Source: Aquisalinus luteolus
GTDB taxonomy: Bacteria; Pseudomonadota; Alphaproteobacteria; Caulobacterales; Parvularculaceae
Length of the DNA stretch: 64,000 nucleotides
Direction: 5' to 3'
NCBI RefSeq assembly: GCF_009712425.2
Contig: NZ_VCJR02000002.1
Coordinates: 372,001 to 436,000 of the forward strand
Below the pieces are notes generated by a model, which did not search any database, was not told where the DNA came from, and worked only from the letters and a program-made list of their open reading frames with translations. A program made the position numbers and the translations under genes. Numbering within the stretch: position 1 is the first letter of the stretch; each line of letters starts with the position of its first letter. This document shows positions 1 to 8,796 of this stretch, piece after piece.

Positions 1-772
1 AGGTCTCGCCGTCGCGCACATAACCGACCATCATGCCGTCGGGTCGTATAGCGGCAGCGACCATGCCGGACGCCGTCATGCCAAGGGGCTCATGCAGTTC
101 CTCAGCCAGCAGTTCGGCGAAGGGCTTGCCGGTCACCTGCTCAAGCACGGCCTGTAACACCATCGTGTCGGTATTCTTGTAATAAAACTCCGTACCCGGG
201 TCATCGGACTGCGGCAGGGAGCATACGAAAGCGGCAAAGGGCGCGGCGGGACCATATAGAATACCGGTGTCGGTAATCGCCCGGTTGAACTCGTCATCCC
301 GTACGAGGCCACTGGTATGGGACATCAGCTGGCGCAGTGTCGCGCTGCCCTGAGGCAGGGGGCAGGTCTCGCCCAGATACTGGTTTGCCGTGTTGTCGAG
401 ATCGATGACGCCCCTCTGGGCAAGCAGGAACACAACAGCGCTTGTCCACTGCTTGGTCACCGATGCAATCGGGAAAGGCACGTCGATGCCATGCTCCAGC
501 CCTGCTTCGATGTCGGCAAAGCCATAGCCTTTGGCGAACATCAATTCGCCATGATGCGTAACGATGACATGGCCCATAAAGCCGTTTTCTTCCATGGCGC
601 GGGTGAAGACGGCGTCCAGTTGCTCCGCTTTGGTAGCGCCCTGAATATCGGCAGCCGCACGCGCCTGCTGCTCACCGACGATACGGCCTTCATCGGGTAC
701 CTTGTCTTCCGTGCAGGCAGAAAAGCCGAAGCAGAGTGTCCCCACGATTAGCAGGCAACGACGCAGTGACAT
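1..772 (-). CDS. Serine hydrolase, beta-lactamase/PBP class C fold (partial, C-terminus cut by window edge)
   Basis: Reading leftwards from the ATG at 772, the frame stays open to the window edge, so about 257 N-terminal residues are visible. The start has a good AGGAGAG ribosome site. A hydrophobic N-terminus ends in FSAC at residue 20, a plausible lipobox, so the product is probably a lipoprotein. The nucleophile motif SVTK (SxxK) is at residues 104-107 and YKN (YxN) at about 198-200, as in the beta-lactamase-related family (PF00144). Members include D,D-carboxypeptidases, esterases and class C beta-lactamases. The substrate cannot be told here because the C-terminal motif is outside the window. 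Confidence 0.85.
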   Translation of the reverse strand, partial: MSLRRCLLIVGTLCFGFSACTEDKVPDEGRIVGEQQARAAADIQGATKAEQLDAVFTRAMEENGFMGHVIVTHHGELMFAKGYGFADIEAGLEHGIDVPFPIASVTKQWTSAVVFLLAQRGVIDLDNTANQYLGETCPLPQGSATLRQLMSHTSGLVRDDEFNRAITDTGILYGPAAPFAAFVCSLPQSDDPGTEFYYKNTDTMVLQAVLEQVTGKPFAELLAEELHEPLGMTASGMVAAAIRPDGMMVGYVRDGET

Positions 773-798
773 GAAACTCTCCTTGGCTCGACTGATTG

Positions 799-1707
799 TC
801 AGCTTAGGCCGCCTGAAGCGATATCGGCAAGGCGTTTGAGAATAACGGGGCGGGCGCGGGCGAGGCCCTTGTAGGCAGCTTGCGCCTCTGTCATCGCGTT
901 CAGCTGATCATGCATCCCCTGAGCCAGTGCTGCGGCGTTACGGTGATGGGCGAGGGCGCCCAGCGGGTCGAGGCCGATCTTGATCGTGAACACAATAAGC
1001 CCGGTTTGCGGCAGGCGGCGCACGGTCTGACGTTCTGTCCGTATGCTGAGGTGGTCGAGCGGATCGCCGCCGGTATCGAGCCATGCATCATGGCTGTGTG
1101 GTTGCGGGCGATGCAGGGCGTTGCCTTCATCAAGCGACCAGTTCATGCGCCAGAGTATCTGGTTGTCCGGCAGGCGCGTGAAGAGCCGGTTCACGCGTGG
1201 TGCGAGGTCGCCCTTGTAATCCGGAACCGGTCCGTGCACGGCCTCCAGTGGTTTGCCGATCTTGTCGGCCAGTCGCCAGGAAGACGGGAAGCCCAGGCAG
1301 GCGGCTGCAAGTTCGTGAGTGCCGTCATCGCGCGGACGGATCAGACAAAAATCCTCCTGCACCAGCCGCCCGGCAAGGGCGAGGGGTGCGTCGGCGAAGT
1401 CAGCGACGGTGTAGGTGACGCCCATCGGCTTGATGGTGATGATGTCGCCATCGCTTTCATAGAGATGGGGAAAGGTGTGGGGCAGGTGCTTCCTCAGCAG
1501 GTCGAGCAGTTCGGATTCCGCCGTGTGCATCCCGTCGGTCGTTCGATAGACGGCCGCGGGACGCTGCGTCAGCAAGCGATCTTTTTGCAGCAGGTGATCG
1601 GTCATGTGATCATCCTGCTCGATCCAGTCTTCCTCCGCACACGGCGCCAGACCCATGGTAAAGGGCAGGGCAGTGCCGTCATAGGGCGTGTGGCGGAAGG
1701 CGGTCAT
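799..1707 (-). CDS. DUF3445 protein, heme-dependent oxidative N-demethylase-like
   Basis: A 302-residue cytoplasmic protein without signal peptide. The central block around residues 135-160 (LGFPSSW, then DKIGKPLEAVHGPVP) matches the signature of the DUF3445 family (PF11927). Its characterised members are the alpha subunit of heme-dependent oxidative N-demethylases, which bind heme in a PAS-like fold and act with flavin/Fe-S partner subunits. No partner subunits are visible nearby, so this is a stand-alone homologue and its substrate is unknown. It lies downstream of htpX in the same direction, separated by a hairpin terminator and a palindromic repeat, so it probably has its own promoter. 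Confidence 0.75.
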   Translation of the reverse strand: MTAFRHTPYDGTALPFTMGLAPCAEEDWIEQDDHMTDHLLQKDRLLTQRPAAVYRTTDGMHTAESELLDLLRKHLPHTFPHLYESDGDIITIKPMGVTYTVADFADAPLALAGRLVQEDFCLIRPRDDGTHELAAACLGFPSSWRLADKIGKPLEAVHGPVPDYKGDLAPRVNRLFTRLPDNQILWRMNWSLDEGNALHRPQPHSHDAWLDTGGDPLDHLSIRTERQTVRRLPQTGLIVFTIKIGLDPLGALAHHRNAAALAQGMHDQLNAMTEAQAAYKGLARARPVILKRLADIASGGLS

Positions 1708-1744
1708 CCAGTATCTCTAACACATGCGCGATGGTGCACTTAAG

Positions 1745-1808
1745 AGTTTTCCGCCAAGTGCCTGCAAGGCAGACTTTGCCTTACAGGCATGTCTGCCAAT
1801 TGTTCCAT
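1745..1808. repeat. Dispersed palindromic repeat, copy 1
   Basis: About 64 bases with a close second copy at 34302-34367 (roughly 85% identical by eye). The core is an inverted repeat: GCCTGCAAGGCA, a five-base loop, then TGCCTTACAGGC, with one mismatch. The second copy differs in both arms but remains self-complementary. It lies in the gap between the DUF3445 gene and htpX. No open reading frame is convincingly attached. Confidence 0.7.
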
Positions 1809-1818
1809 CCCCTTCAAA

Positions 1819-1842
1819 AAAGCCCGCACAATGGCGGGCTTT
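1819..1842 (-). terminator. Intrinsic terminator of htpX
   Basis: Perfect 9-base stem AAAGCCCGC/GCGGGCTTT with a six-base loop. On the minus strand it is followed by a run of T, 35 bases past the htpX stop codon. Confidence 0.8.
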
Positions 1843-1876
1843 CCGACAAGTCATTTCAGATCGACTATCCCGTCGA

Positions 1877-2785
1877 CTATCCCCATGGCCCGCGCTGTGT
1901 CTGCGGGGCTTCCTCGCTATAGGCCGGTGTCTGTCCCATGGAGCGGGCGAGCTCGACCAGCCGGTCGATGCGGTTCTGCGTGCCCGGGTGGGTGGAGAAC
2001 AGATTGTCCGCGCCCTTGCCCGAAAGCGGGTTCATGATCATCATCTGGCCTGAAGCCGGAAAACGCTCCGCCGTCGGATTGGGAATGCGGGCAACGCCGT
2101 TGGAAATCTTGGCTAGCGCCGAGGCGAGCCACAGCGGCTGGCCGCAAATCTCCGCGCCGATGCGGTCCGCCTCATATTCGCGCGTGCGGCTGATCGCCAT
2201 CTGCACCAGGCCGGCGGCCAGCGGCGCAAAGATCATGATCGCGATAGAGCCGATCAGGCCGCCCCGGTCGCGCCCGCCGCCAAAGAACAGTGCGAAATTG
2301 GCAAGCATGGAGATCGCACCGGCCAGCGTCGCGGTGACTGTCATGGTCAGCGTGTCGCGGTTTCTCACATGGGCCAGCTCATGCGCCATCACGCCGGCGA
2401 TCTCCTCGTCACTGAGCATGGCGAGCAGGCCGGTCGTCGCGGCGACGGCGGCGTTGTCCGGGTTGCGGCCCGTGGCGAATGCGTTCGGCTGGTCGTTCTC
2501 GATTATATAGATTTTCGGCTGCGGCATACCCGCCCTATGGGCAAGCTCAGACGTCATCTCGGCATAGCGCAGTATGCGACCTGTCGCCGTCTCCGGGTCT
2601 ATCCGGCGGGCATTGTACATTTTCAGCACGATCTTGTCGGCGTTCCAATAGCTGAACACGTTCATGCCAGCGGCGATGACAAGGGCGATGAGCATGCCCG
2701 CCTTGCCGCCCAGCAAGAGGCCTATGACGCCAAATAACGCCGTCATGGCAGCAATCAGGATGCCGGTGCGCAATACCGAACTCAT
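1877..2785 (-). CDS. htpX: Membrane zinc metalloprotease HtpX (M48)
   Basis: Membrane-anchored endopeptidase that degrades damaged membrane proteins with the active site facing the cytoplasm, part of envelope stress control. Using the ATG at 2785 the protein has 302 residues, normal for HtpX. Two N-terminal membrane helices (about residues 8-45) precede the zinc motif HELAH at 135-139. The downstream Glu ligand is in [10 protein letters not shown] and two further hydrophobic segments lie between. Upstream in-frame ATGs would add up to 18 residues but lack a ribosome site; GGAG/GGAAAG precede the chosen one. Single gene with its own terminator. Regulation cannot be read from the sequence. Confidence 0.93.
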   Translation of the reverse strand: MSSVLRTGILIAAMTALFGVIGLLLGGKAGMLIALVIAAGMNVFSYWNADKIVLKMYNARRIDPETATGRILRYAEMTSELAHRAGMPQPKIYIIENDQPNAFATGRNPDNAAVAATTGLLAMLSDEEIAGVMAHELAHVRNRDTLTMTVTATLAGAISMLANFALFFGGGRDRGGLIGSIAIMIFAPLAAGLVQMAISRTREYEADRIGAEICGQPLWLASALAKISNGVARIPNPTAERFPASGQMMIMNPLSGKGADNLFSTHPGTQNRIDRLVELARSMGQTPAYSEEAPQTQRGPWG

Positions 2786-2862
2786 GGCTTTCCACTCCAT
2801 TGGTTGAGACCTATATGAGATAGGGAAAGCCCACGGCATTACAAGGATATGAGGCCTGAACC

Positions 2863-3132
2863 ATGACCGGAGCCAAGGATGAAAACCCGGCCCTGACAGG
2901 GGAAGACGAGACAGAAATGCCGGTGCCGACGACCGAGGATGGTATCCCGCTGATCGTCAATGGTGTCGAATTGAACGAAACCCAGATCGCTGCGCTGCGC
3001 GAGGCGCGTGACCGGCGTGCGGCAATGGATGCAAGGGCAGACTTGCCTAGGGAAGTCGATGGCCCAGACAGGGCCGAGGCGACCCGCTATGGCGACTGGG
3101 AAAAGGCCGGCCGCGCCATCGACTTCAGCTGA
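2863..3132 (+). CDS. DUF1674 protein, succinate dehydrogenase assembly factor 4 (SdhAF4) family
   Basis: An 89-residue soluble protein. The C-terminus ([15 protein letters not shown]) is the hallmark of DUF1674 (PF07896), the bacterial and mitochondrial SDHAF4 family, which helps assemble the flavoprotein subunit of succinate dehydrogenase. The N-terminal 60 residues are acidic and variable, as usual. It is divergent from htpX and ends just before a shared hairpin terminator facing the autotransporter gene. Identification rests on the C-terminal motif and length; the sdh genes themselves are not in the window. Confidence 0.82.
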   Translation: MTGAKDENPALTGEDETEMPVPTTEDGIPLIVNGVELNETQIAALREARDRRAAMDARADLPREVDGPDRAEATRYGDWEKAGRAIDFS

Positions 3133-3151
3133 GTGTTGCAGCTTTGGACAT

Positions 3152-3184
3152 AAAAAAAGCGGCCCGTCCCGGGGCCGCTTTTTT
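3152..3184. terminator. Bidirectional intrinsic terminator
   Basis: A-tract, GCGGCCC, short loop, GGGCCGC, T-tract. It is symmetrical, so it can stop both the SdhAF4-like gene (plus strand) and the autotransporter gene (minus strand), which converge here. Confidence 0.88.
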
Positions 3185-3203
3185 GTACTCCTTATTTGTC
3201 AGC

Positions 3204-6200
3204 CTACCATTTCAGGCCGACCCCGGCGCGCAGGATCAGCGCTTCGGTCGTGTCCCCGAATGTGCCCGACACGCCGAGATGCAGCTTGGCATACTCGTTC
3301 TCATAGGCGACATCGGCACCGACGATAGCGGCCCCTTCTTCCGGGTCGGTGAACAGCGTGAATTCGTCACCACCTGAAAGATAGCGGTAATCCGCCGTCA
3401 GAGGGTCGTCATTCAGCTCCTGCGACCAGGCGAGGGTGAATTGAGGGTGGATCGTGCCCGGAATGCCGGTGTCATAGATCGACGGGCGCATCTCGAAGAC
3501 CTTGCCGACGCGCAGGCCGACATTGGCCCGCAGGCTCTCATAGGTGCGCTCTTCGACCGCGAGGTTCACGCCATTGCCGCCACCTGTTTCTTCATAGGCG
3601 TCTTCGGTGATGCTGACGAAGTCAGCGCTGACGAAGGGCTCTGTCGTCAGGCCCAGCACCTCGGCCGAGTAGCGCACACGCGCGCTCGCGGCGATCTGTG
3701 AGCCATCCCATTCGCCAAAGGCCGTGCGATCGACGCTGCCAATGGAGATGTTGCGTTCGGACTCGCTCTTGGTGATCGCGTATTCGGCCCTTGTATCGAG
3801 CTGGACGGGACCGGTAGAGAAGGCTGCATAGGCACCAAAACCATAAGTCAGGCGTTCGAACGGGAAGTCGCCGCCTTTCTTCTCGTCATATTTGGCCGAA
3901 GAAATGCTCAGCGACAGGCCCACGGCATCGACATAATTGTCGAGACCGGCGTCGACACCGGCAGCGAGCGAGAAGCCGCCGCCGTCAAAGCCGTTGGAAA
4001 CGTCGTCGGATTCACGGTTGAGGAAATAGGTCTCTTCCTGGATCCAGAACGTACGCGGATAGGCACCAGCGTTTCGCGCAAGGTCGAGGCGCTGGGTCAC
4101 GATCGAGGTGACAGAATTGTTCTGTGCACGGGCATAAGCCAGCGGTGCGTCCAGCGGACCGGCCAGCAACTGGCTCAGCGCATCGCGGAAATCGGCTTCC
4201 TGGGTGAAGTTCAGGACCAGCGGGCCGAGATTGTCATCGGTCGCCAGTGCTTCCAGCGTCGGGACATAGGCGGGTGCAAGACCTTCCTGCAGGCCCAGCT
4301 CCTGTGCCGTGCGGCGCTGTACGTTCAGGATCAGGCTTTCCGTACCGGCTGTCGCATCAGTTGTCGTATCGAATGTGATGTTGAACAGGTAAGGTGTGTT
4401 GCCTTCGGCATCACCGATGACCAGCTGCGTCGGGTCCACGTTCAGGATGTCGGCAATAATGATTTCTGCGGTAACTGTCTCGACCGCGCCGCCGATGAAG
4501 ACCGGCTGGATCGTTGCGCCGTCTTCCAGAGTTGCCGTATCGCTGACGATGAAGCTGGTCGCGCCGGCACCGTTCTCGCTGATACCGATACCAAGCGTCG
4601 ATGCAGAGCCGATGAACAGGTTGCTGATGCTGGTGTCTTCCGCACCCGTCTCATAGAATGTCGAGCCGCCGGAAACCGTGATGTCCAGCATGCCGTCGGA
4701 ATCCGTCACGTCACCGCTGAAGAAGCCGCCGCCGAGGATGTTCATCACATCCATGCCGCCGCCGAATTCGACATTCCCGACAAAGTTGGCATCGTCCAGA
4801 TCGAAAAGGTCCGCACCCATGCCGAAATCGATATCGCCAAACATGTGGGCTGACTGGGAGAAGCTGGCGGTGTCATCGCCACCCTGGAAGAAGATATCCC
4901 CCTGGGTCACGCCCGACTCTGCCAGATAGCTGTTGTTGCCGGTGCCGAACAGCACGTTGCCGCGAACCTGCCCGAAATTGGCGCGATTGCCTGTATCCTC
5001 GTCAAAGGTGTCCGACACTGTGTTGCGGATGGTGACGCCGGTCGTGTTCGCCGACACGTCGATGGCGATGGCTTCGCCTGTCGGGTCTTCGCCATCGTCG
5101 TCGGCAAAGTCTATGACAGTGGCGAAGATGCCGCCGGTGTTGTATATTTCCGTCAGTGTACCGCTTTCATCGTTGATGCCGATGGCATTGCCATTGTCAG
5201 CGGTGACGGCGGATTCGATCCGCAGGTCGTTGCGCAGGCTGGGCACTGTTGCGTCAGCGTCGATAAGCAGCGCCGTGGCATTGACCGTGCCGAGTGTCGC
5301 ATCGTCGGCATTGGAGACTGCCTGGATCGTGCCCGCGTTGCGCAGCGTGTCGAGCGTGATATTGCCGAGATGCAGGGCCGTTGCATTGCCGTTATAGGAT
5401 GAAGCGCGGATGGTACCGTCATTGCGCACGCCGCCGAAGATGGTCGCATCCTCGATCCGCGCACCGGTCGAATTCACCTGGGAGTAAAGCCCGCGAGCGG
5501 TGATGTTGCCGCGGTTGACGAAGCCCCAGGAGCCGTAGCCGGCCCCGAAATCAGACGTATCAAGCTCACCGAGCACGGCGCCGCCATGAATCCACAGCGC
5601 CGGGGCGCTGCCATCGACGAGAACGCTTGCCGTCGCCGGTGCTGTATAATCCGTGGGACGGTCGGCAACTGGCACGGGGCCCTGGATCAGGAAGCCGCCA
5701 TCAACATTGCCGGAAAGATCAATTGCAGACCCGCCCTGGAGCGCGGCCTGTTCTTCATTGTTATTGTCGGGATCGGCCTCGGAATCGACCGTGCTGTCGA
5801 AATAGCCGGTCACTGTGATGCTGCCAGCATGCAGCAGCCTGCCTTCGATATCGCCCTCGATCAGGTAACCGGTGGCGCCCGTGCCGCCGACAAAGCTGAT
5901 GCTGGACGAGCTGATCGTCACATCGCCGGTCACGGTGTCGCGGATCGCCAGGCCGACGGCATTCTCGCCGCCGACGGTAAAGTCACCGGCAATGGACAGG
6001 TTGCCGTCAAGGCCACCGGCGAGGTCCATGCCGACCGAATTGTCGCCATAGAGCCTGATGGCACCTGTGGAGCTGAAGCTGATATCGCCGGTATGCGTGC
6101 CGCCTGCCTGCAGCAGAACGCCGTAGCGGTCGTCTGCATAGTCGGTAACTTCCTCGTCCGCGTTGGCATCTTCCTGCGCTTCCGTGCGCTCCATCAGGAT

Positions 6201-6563
6201 GCGGCCGCCAATGATGATGTCGCCAGTATTGCCGGGCTCGATCAAAACGCCGATCGCGTCATCCACATGGCCGAGGACAAGGTCGCCCTGCAGGGTAAAG
6301 TCATTGTCGGAGTTAACGGTTACGGCGGTGCCGCCATTGTCGAGGGTGATCGAGCCGTCGGTATCGATGGTCACATCGGCAGGATTGCCATTGCTTGCGG
6401 TCGCAGTTTCCACCGGCGTCGTGCGATCATCGTCGATCGTGACTTCCTGTGCCTGTGCGCCCATAGCAAAGAGAGGCAGGCTGGTGGCGACGCCTGCAAG
6501 AAGGATCGCCCGCAAGGTACGCTTGCTCGGAAGACCGGTCGGCTGAGTGATACCCGTTACCAT
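3204..6563 (-). CDS. Autotransporter (type V secretion) with beta-helical passenger
   Basis: About 1119 residues from the ATG at 6563, which has a GGAG site; the frame is open further upstream. Residues about 12-38 form a signal peptide ending near AQAQ. Residues 40-800 are Asp/Gly/Thr/Asn-rich with recurring short units such as RNDGTI and RNAGTI, typical of a surface beta-helix passenger. The last about 280 residues contain alternating aromatic strands and end in Trp, as in an outer-membrane beta-barrel (PF03797). No protease or adhesin catalytic motif was recognised, so the passenger's role is unknown. The passenger is unusually acidic. Monocistronic, with a terminator directly after it. 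Confidence 0.88.
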   Translation of the reverse strand: MVTGITQPTGLPSKRTLRAILLAGVATSLPLFAMGAQAQEVTIDDDRTTPVETATASNGNPADVTIDTDGSITLDNGGTAVTVNSDNDFTLQGDLVLGHVDDAIGVLIEPGNTGDIIIGGRILMERTEAQEDANADEEVTDYADDRYGVLLQAGGTHTGDISFSSTGAIRLYGDNSVGMDLAGGLDGNLSIAGDFTVGGENAVGLAIRDTVTGDVTISSSSISFVGGTGATGYLIEGDIEGRLLHAGSITVTGYFDSTVDSEADPDNNNEEQAALQGGSAIDLSGNVDGGFLIQGPVPVADRPTDYTAPATASVLVDGSAPALWIHGGAVLGELDTSDFGAGYGSWGFVNRGNITARGLYSQVNSTGARIEDATIFGGVRNDGTIRASSYNGNATALHLGNITLDTLRNAGTIQAVSNADDATLGTVNATALLIDADATVPSLRNDLRIESAVTADNGNAIGINDESGTLTEIYNTGGIFATVIDFADDDGEDPTGEAIAIDVSANTTGVTIRNTVSDTFDEDTGNRANFGQVRGNVLFGTGNNSYLAESGVTQGDIFFQGGDDTASFSQSAHMFGDIDFGMGADLFDLDDANFVGNVEFGGGMDVMNILGGGFFSGDVTDSDGMLDITVSGGSTFYETGAEDTSISNLFIGSASTLGIGISENGAGATSFIVSDTATLEDGATIQPVFIGGAVETVTAEIIIADILNVDPTQLVIGDAEGNTPYLFNITFDTTTDATAGTESLILNVQRRTAQELGLQEGLAPAYVPTLEALATDDNLGPLVLNFTQEADFRDALSQLLAGPLDAPLAYARAQNNSVTSIVTQRLDLARNAGAYPRTFWIQEETYFLNRESDDVSNGFDGGGFSLAAGVDAGLDNYVDAVGLSLSISSAKYDEKKGGDFPFERLTYGFGAYAAFSTGPVQLDTRAEYAITKSESERNISIGSVDRTAFGEWDGSQIAASARVRYSAEVLGLTTEPFVSADFVSITEDAYEETGGGNGVNLAVEERTYESLRANVGLRVGKVFEMRPSIYDTGIPGTIHPQFTLAWSQELNDDPLTADYRYLSGGDEFTLFTDPEEGAAIVGADVAYENEYAKLHLGVSGTFGDTTEALILRAGVGLKW

Positions 6564-6771
6564 AATAACTCCGTTTGTTTCCTCGCGCCGGGAAAGCTCT
6601 GACACAGGAACACCGCGGCCTGCGGGCGGCGATGATCGGTGCTGTCAGGTTTCCGGACGCTCCTGTCCTTTTCAGAAGGTTAATGTCTCGCCCAACACGG
6701 GGCGTTTTGCAACCCAAATAGCCTGAGGACAGGGGGAAGTTACGGATCGCTAATCCGGTCGAGGGTGTGCT

Positions 6772-6796
6772 GAAACCGGCTTACTGCGCCGGTTTC
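6772..6796 (-). terminator. Hairpin spanning the sugar dehydrogenase stop codon
   Basis: Perfect 9-base inverted repeat GAAACCGGC/GCCGGTTTC enclosing the TAA stop of the gene at 6781-7965. No T-tract follows, so it may act as an RNA-stabilising hairpin or weak terminator rather than a classical one. Confidence 0.4.
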
Positions 6797-7965
6797 ACGC
6801 GGATCACCTTGCCGTCGGAACCGTCCGTCAGCACGTAGAGATAGCCGTCCGGGCCGGTGCGCACGTCACGGATGCGCTCGCCCAGTTCCGTGAACAGTTC
6901 CTGCTGGTTCCCGAAGCTGCCATCCTCGCCCATGTCGATGCGGCGGACATGCTCATGGGCCAGCGCGCCGATGAACAGGTCGCCATCCCATTCGGGAAAC
7001 TTGTCGCCACGATACATGGTGAAGCCCGAGGGGGCGATCGACGGCAGGAAATACATGACCGGCTGCTCCATGCCGTCCATTTCCTTGAACGGGGAGATCG
7101 TGGCACCGGAATAGTCGATGCCATAGGTGATGACCGGCCAGCCGTAGTGATTGCCCGGCTCGATGATGTTGATCTCGTCGCCGCCTTTCGGCCCGTGCTC
7201 ATGCTCATAGACCGTGTCCGAGGCGGGATCATAGATCAGCCCCTGCGGGTTGCGGTGGCCATAGGACCAGATTTCCGGCTTGGCATCGTCCTGTCCGACG
7301 AACGGATTATCCTGTGGCACCGAGCCATCGAGATTGAGGCGGATGATCTTGCCGAAATGGTTGTCCAGCTTGGGGGCCCGCTGCATCTGGGTATAGCCTT
7401 CGCCGATGGTCAGCAGCAGCGTATCGTCCGGCAGGAAGGCGATGCGGCCGCCATAATGGGCGCTGCCTGCTTTCAGCGGATCGGCGGTGAACAGCACCTC
7501 ATAGTCTTCCAGCATGCCACCGGTTTCGGTCGGCACGAAGGTCGCCATGGCAAGGCGCGTGCCGTTGGCATCTTCATCGCCATGGGCATAGACGAGGTAG
7601 ATCTTGCTGTTCTCCTCGAAATCCGGGTGCAGGGCGACTTCGAGGAAACCGGCCTGGCTGTTGAAGTGCACAGGCGCCATGCCCTCGACCGGGTCCGGCA
7701 GCAGTTCATCGTCGCGGAAGACACGCAGCGCGCCGGATTTCTCGACCACCAGCATGTCGCCGTCAAACCCGCCCTCATCCGGCAGGAAGGCGATGGAATA
7801 GGCAGTATTGAGACCCTCGGCGAGGACCTCCAGTTCGTAATTGACCGGGGCCGCCGGGATATTGTCCTCGATCAGCGTGGATTGGGCATTCGCGGTGCCG
7901 AGCGCCAGACCGGAAGACAGGCCGAAGAGGAGGGCGGTGGCAGAGATGGCGGTCAGAAAGCGCAT
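6781..7965 (-). CDS. PQQ-dependent soluble aldose sugar dehydrogenase, YliI/GSDH family
   Basis: A 394-residue exported protein with a signal peptide at residues 1-28 (cleavage near ANAQS). The rest fits the six-bladed propeller glucose/sorbosone dehydrogenase family (PF07995). Recognisable blocks are NSQAGFLEVALHPDF, SAHYGGRIAFLPDD, the GHRNPQGL motif and EHEHGPKGGDEIN, which carry PQQ and calcium ligands in characterised relatives. It oxidises the C1 hydroxyl of aldoses in the periplasm and passes electrons to the respiratory chain. The true sugar cannot be deduced. It is upstream of the autotransporter in the same direction with 175 bases between, so separate transcription is likely. Confidence 0.87.
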   Translation of the reverse strand: MRFLTAISATALLFGLSSGLALGTANAQSTLIEDNIPAAPVNYELEVLAEGLNTAYSIAFLPDEGGFDGDMLVVEKSGALRVFRDDELLPDPVEGMAPVHFNSQAGFLEVALHPDFEENSKIYLVYAHGDEDANGTRLAMATFVPTETGGMLEDYEVLFTADPLKAGSAHYGGRIAFLPDDTLLLTIGEGYTQMQRAPKLDNHFGKIIRLNLDGSVPQDNPFVGQDDAKPEIWSYGHRNPQGLIYDPASDTVYEHEHGPKGGDEINIIEPGNHYGWPVITYGIDYSGATISPFKEMDGMEQPVMYFLPSIAPSGFTMYRGDKFPEWDGDLFIGALAHEHVRRIDMGEDGSFGNQQELFTELGERIRDVRTGPDGYLYVLTDGSDGKVIRVKPAQ

Positions 7966-8106
7966 GGTGGATCCCCTTGATCATATTCCGGTGATGATGT
8001 CGTAGCGGACCCACCCTAGAGGCTGGCGGGGCGTGGCACAATATTCTATGAATTCGATAAGTGTTCCTGTCGGCCTTGCTGACGCGTTTGTGACGGAAGG
8101 GGTGTC

Positions 8107-8547
8107 ATGCGGTTTTTCGGAAATATCTTTGCCTGGGTGCTGGCGTCTGCCATTGCCTATGCGTTTGCGAGCATCTTCCAGACCCAGATGGTGCTGGCCC
8201 AGCTTGCCGACCTCGGTGCCACCATCACCTTCGATACGCGGCTGGAGACGACGCTAAGCGACCTTGCCGGGCTGTGGCTCTACAGCATCGTCATCGCGAC
8301 CGGGTTCGCCATCGGCTTTTTCGTCGCCTCACTGGTCAAGGCGCTGCTGCCGTTCCTCTCGCCCATTGCCTATATCGTTGCGGGTGTCGCGTCGCTGGCG
8401 CTGGCGCTGTTCCTGATGGAGGTTTTCGTGCCGGGCAATGAAATCCCGATTTCCTCTGCCCAGAGAACGACCGGCTATATCTTACAGCTTGTCGCGGCGG
8501 GTATCGGCGGGCTTGTCTTTGAGCTTGCCCGTCCAAAGCGGGATTAG
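8107..8547 (+). CDS. Small integral membrane protein of unknown function (4 TM)
   Basis: A 146-residue protein with four predicted membrane segments at about residues 5-25, 55-80, 84-106 and 122-140. A short periplasmic stretch with TFDTRLETTLSD lies between the first two. No family was recognised with confidence. The composition and codon use look like the neighbours. It is followed 13 bases later by another small membrane protein gene and the two are probably co-transcribed. Confidence 0.6.
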   Translation: MRFFGNIFAWVLASAIAYAFASIFQTQMVLAQLADLGATITFDTRLETTLSDLAGLWLYSIVIATGFAIGFFVASLVKALLPFLSPIAYIVAGVASLALALFLMEVFVPGNEIPISSAQRTTGYILQLVAAGIGGLVFELARPKRD

Positions 8548-8560
8548 GGACAGCCGGGTC

Positions 8561-8785
8561 ATGGTGCTCGAAATCTTCAAGCGCCTTATCCAAGGGGGTG
8601 TCGTCGCGATTCCCGTCTGTCTCTTGGCTATGGTGATCGTAGTGCTATACGGCGGATTGCACATTCCCGTGCCGACATGTCAGATCATTGTCGTATGCAG
8701 CGCGACGGCTGCCGGCTTCATCGTCGGGGCAGTCTTCCCGGCGGTCGCCCGTGCAATCGGGTTTCTCTTCAGCCATTGGTATTGA
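8561..8785 (+). CDS. Small hydrophobic protein (74 aa, 2 TM)
   Basis: Starts at the ATG at 8561, thirteen bases after the preceding stop. The frame is open further upstream, but that part only overlaps the previous gene. Two hydrophobic segments (about residues 11-33 and 41-65) predict an inner-membrane hairpin protein. No family recognised. It probably forms a two-gene unit with the 146-residue membrane protein and converges on the TonB-receptor gene. The ribosome site is weak, so it is a plausible but not certain gene. Confidence 0.45.
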   Translation: MVLEIFKRLIQGGVVAIPVCLLAMVIVVLYGGLHIPVPTCQIIVVCSATAAGFIVGAVFPAVARAIGFLFSHWY

Positions 8786-8796
8786 CCCTTGGGCGT

